A stretch of 64,000 bases of DNA from positions 42,093-106,092 of the forward strand of contig CAVIQL010000005.1 of NCBI GenBank assembly GCA_963644855.1, given 5' to 3'. The position numbers were made by a program, and so were the translations under genes. Shown one piece after another: positions 61,774 through 64,000 of the stretch; the first letter of the stretch is position 1, and the number at the start of each line of letters is the position of its first letter. Under the pieces are notes generated by a model. That model made no database searches and was not told the origin of the DNA. It worked only from the letters and a program-made list of their open reading frames with translations. The DNA comes from UBA6398 sp963644855. GTDB lineage: Bacteria > Bacteroidota > Bacteroidia > Bacteroidales > Bacteroidaceae.

Positions 61774-63978
61774 TTATTTGCCTAACTTGTCCTTGAAAAA
61801 TTCAGCTACGCGGGTGTAGAGATGTAGTCGCGTGTTTCCGCCATATATACTATGGTTGCGATTTGTGTACACTTGCATCTGAAATTGTTTGTCGGCTTGT
61901 ACAAGAGCTTCGGAGTATTCTGCGGAATTTCTGAAGTGTACATTATCATCAGCCGTGCCATGAATAAGCAAAAGGTCTCCGCTTAATTTTTCAGCGCGCG
62001 TAATAGGATTGTCATCATATCCTGCTGCGTTTTCGTTGGGAGTACGCATATATCGTTCGGTATATATGGAATCGTAGAAGCGGTAGCTTGTAACCGGCGC
62101 GATAGCTACTCCGGCGCGAAATACGCTTCGTCCCTCGCTCATCGACATTAGTGTGTTGAATCCGCCGTAACTCCAGCCCCAAATGCCTATACGATCTTTG
62201 TCAACATAGGATTGTTTTCCAAGATATAGGGCGGTTTCCACTTGATCTTGGGCTTCGAGCAAACCAAGTTTGAGATAAGTTTGTTTTTCAAAGTCTGCGC
62301 CTCGTCCGCCAGTGCCTCGTCCGTCAACGCAAACGCATATAAATCCTTCTTGTGCCAGATAGCGTTCCCAAACCAAGCCACCCATAAATCCCGACGACCA
62401 TGAATCTTGCACTTGTTGGGAGCCTGGACCGCTATATTGATACATTATGACGGGATATTTCTTCGAGGCGTTGAAATTGGCAGGCTTCACCATGTAACCA
62501 TTGAGCTTTGTGCCATTTGTAGTAGTGAATTCAAACATTTCAACTTGGGCGGGCGCATCGTTGTCAACCTTTTTCTTCAAATCACTATTGTCTACGAGTG
62601 TTTTCAGAACCTTTCCGTTGGCATTGCAAAGCGTTGTGATTGGCGCGGTGTTGAGATTTGAGAAGGTATTTACGTAGTATTGGAAATTAGAACTGAACTG
62701 TGCCGAATTGCTACCTTTTTGCGTTGAAAGTTTCTTGACATTGCCTTTAAGGTTTGCGCACATCACTGTGGTATATTGCGCTCCGTCGGCATTGGCATTG
62801 TAATAGAAATTTCCTGTCTTTGAATCGTAGCCGTAGAAGTCCTGTACTTCGTAGTTACCATTGGTTATTTGTCCCACAAGATGCCCATTTATATCATACC
62901 AATAGATATTGTTGTATCCATTGCGGTCGCTAATCATAGCAAAGTGGTCGCCGTAGAATTTTAGATTGTCGTATGTTGCTTCGCGAAGGTATTTGTCGCT
63001 TTTTTCGCGCACCAAAAGTTTGCACACACGCGAGCGGGGATTTGCGGCGTAGATATCCATTTGGTCTTGATGGCGATTGAGCGTAACCACGGCTATTTTC
63101 TCGGGGTCGGAAGTCGGGAATATGCGTGGTATATAGCCTTCTGCTTCGAGGGGAACGTCGATTGTGCGCTCCACATGGCTTTTGATGTCATAGGAATGTA
63201 CAGTTACGACGGAATTTACCTCACCTGCCACGGGGTATTTGTAGCTGTAGGCTCCGGGGTATTCTTCAAAATCTTTCTTTTCGGGCTTCATGCCTTTATA
63301 CAAGGGGAAAGAGAACATTTTTACTGCGCTTTCGTCGTAGCGTACCCAGACAAGCATTTTGCTGTCGGCTGTGAAAACGTAGGAACATGCGGTAGAAAAT
63401 TCCTCTTCGTTCACCCAGTCGGGTATACCGTTGAGAACTTTTCCCGTCTCGCCGTCGTTGGTTACTTGACTTTCGGAATTGTCGAACAGTAGTTTTACGA
63501 GAAACAGATTTCCTCCGCGAACAAACGAAATCATATTGCCGTCGGGTGAAAACTGTGGTTGCATTTGTGCGCCGCCTTTGGAAAGAGCAGTAAGAGTCTT
63601 GTTGTTTACATCATAGATATAGTAGTCGGCCGTAAAAGAGCGGCGATATATATAATGAGTGTTGGTTTGTACAAGAATTCTGCGGTTGTCGGGCGAAATG
63701 ATATAGCCGTCAATGCTTTCGGCTTTGTCGCCGCGCGCTGTGGTAAGGTCGATAACCACACCATTCTGCGCTCCGGTCTTGAACGAATAGGAAAGCAATT
63801 TTTTGCCGTCGTCGCTGATTTGCATATAACTCTCTCCGTCGGGCGAAGAACGGAACGAGCGCATAGATTTGGGGTAATAGTTGCCGTTGGCAATGCTTTG
63901 CAGCGTTATTTCTGCCTTTGCTTCGGGCATGAAAACCGTCATTGCCATTGTAAATACAAATAATACTAACTTTTTCAT
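61774..63978 (-). CDS. S9 family dipeptidyl peptidase (DPP IV-like)
   Basis: 734 residues. Signal peptide (MKKLVLFVFTMAMTVFMPEAKA), an eight-bladed propeller (residues about 25-460) and an alpha/beta hydrolase domain with YQYSGPGSQQVQDSW, the nucleophile motif GIWGWSYGGF (Ser), HGTADDNVHF (Asp) and NHSIYGG (His). The VWERYLAQEGF region and the EE-type loop (NEEEFSTACSYVF, with the Glu pair) point to dipeptidyl release. It is an outer or periplasmic peptidase. The start of the gene is inside the window at 63978; the promoter would be beyond 64000. Confidence 0.95.
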   Translation of the reverse strand: MKKLVLFVFTMAMTVFMPEAKAEITLQSIANGNYYPKSMRSFRSSPDGESYMQISDDGKKLLSYSFKTGAQNGVVIDLTTARGDKAESIDGYIISPDNRRILVQTNTHYIYRRSFTADYYIYDVNNKTLTALSKGGAQMQPQFSPDGNMISFVRGGNLFLVKLLFDNSESQVTNDGETGKVLNGIPDWVNEEEFSTACSYVFTADSKMLVWVRYDESAVKMFSFPLYKGMKPEKKDFEEYPGAYSYKYPVAGEVNSVVTVHSYDIKSHVERTIDVPLEAEGYIPRIFPTSDPEKIAVVTLNRHQDQMDIYAANPRSRVCKLLVREKSDKYLREATYDNLKFYGDHFAMISDRNGYNNIYWYDINGHLVGQITNGNYEVQDFYGYDSKTGNFYYNANADGAQYTTVMCANLKGNVKKLSTQKGSNSAQFSSNFQYYVNTFSNLNTAPITTLCNANGKVLKTLVDNSDLKKKVDNDAPAQVEMFEFTTTNGTKLNGYMVKPANFNASKKYPVIMYQYSGPGSQQVQDSWSSGFMGGLVWERYLAQEGFICVCVDGRGTGGRGADFEKQTYLKLGLLEAQDQVETALYLGKQSYVDKDRIGIWGWSYGGFNTLMSMSEGRSVFRAGVAIAPVTSYRFYDSIYTERYMRTPNENAAGYDDNPITRAEKLSGDLLLIHGTADDNVHFRNSAEYSEALVQADKQFQMQVYTNRNHSIYGGNTRLHLYTRVAEFFKDKLGK

Positions 63979-64000
63979 GAGCTTGAACTTTGAATGCAAA

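Overview
The window is a chromosomal segment of an uncultured-looking member of the Bacteroidales (phylum Bacteroidota; Muribaculaceae or Prevotellaceae-like). The main reasons are a type IX secretion pair (PorV, PorU), two large secreted proteins with T9SS-style C-terminal tails, promoters of the Bacteroidota form TTG-N19-TAnnTTTG, and family-typical versions of RecR, PurM, PurT and RF1. The standard code appears to be in use. No tRNA or rRNA gene was recognised.

Layout. 1-1.5 kb: end of xseA, xseB and a coiled-coil membrane-anchored protein. 1.7-8 kb (minus strand): ispF, porV, porU and an FAA-hydrolase-like gene. 8.4-12.9 kb: a small VOC protein and a 1298-residue modular GLUG-type surface protein. 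13.2-18.8 kb: a tightly overlapping surface-glycan operon (EptA-like transferase, acyltransferase 3, GT23-like fucosyltransferase) divergent from a polysaccharide flippase. 18.9-24.5 kb (minus): GH78-like rhamnosidase, phosphopantetheinyl transferase, sugar acetyltransferase, engB. 24.6-29.4 kb (plus): recR, a membrane protein, a B12-type radical SAM enzyme, GT2, GNAT and an AraC regulator.

29.5-45.1 kb is a complete type III CRISPR-Cas locus of 13 genes, all on the minus strand and tightly coupled. It comprises cas10 without an HD domain, four RAMP genes plus a TIGR04423-like gene, cas6, two different CARF effectors (PD-(D/E)xK and HEPN), and an adaptation module of SF1 helicase, cas1, a CRISPR-associated primase-polymerase (CAPP) and an N-terminally extended cas2. 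A very short array (three intact repeats plus a degenerate one) is read the other way from a divergent promoter. The locus is bracketed by two near-identical interspersed elements in direct orientation.

45.5-51.6 kb (plus): ECF sigma factor, a 42-residue ORF, purT, rpe, comEC (interrupted by an amber codon) and a DHH phosphoesterase. 51.9-54.8 kb (minus): rplM-rpsI-rpsB-tsf. 55.3-56.8 kb: a frameshifted glycosyltransferase and a structured non-coding stretch. 56.9-64 kb (minus): prfA, purM, lemA, a TPM-domain protein, rubrerythrin and an S9 dipeptidyl peptidase.

The most striking unexplained structure is a family of interspersed elements, nine copies here, each normally built of three 21-bp units between inverted flanks. 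Two copies lie inside genes (the eptA-like gene and a CRISPR RAMP gene) and are translated in frame, as the 21-bp period allows. A second, related palindromic family (five copies) shares sequence with it.
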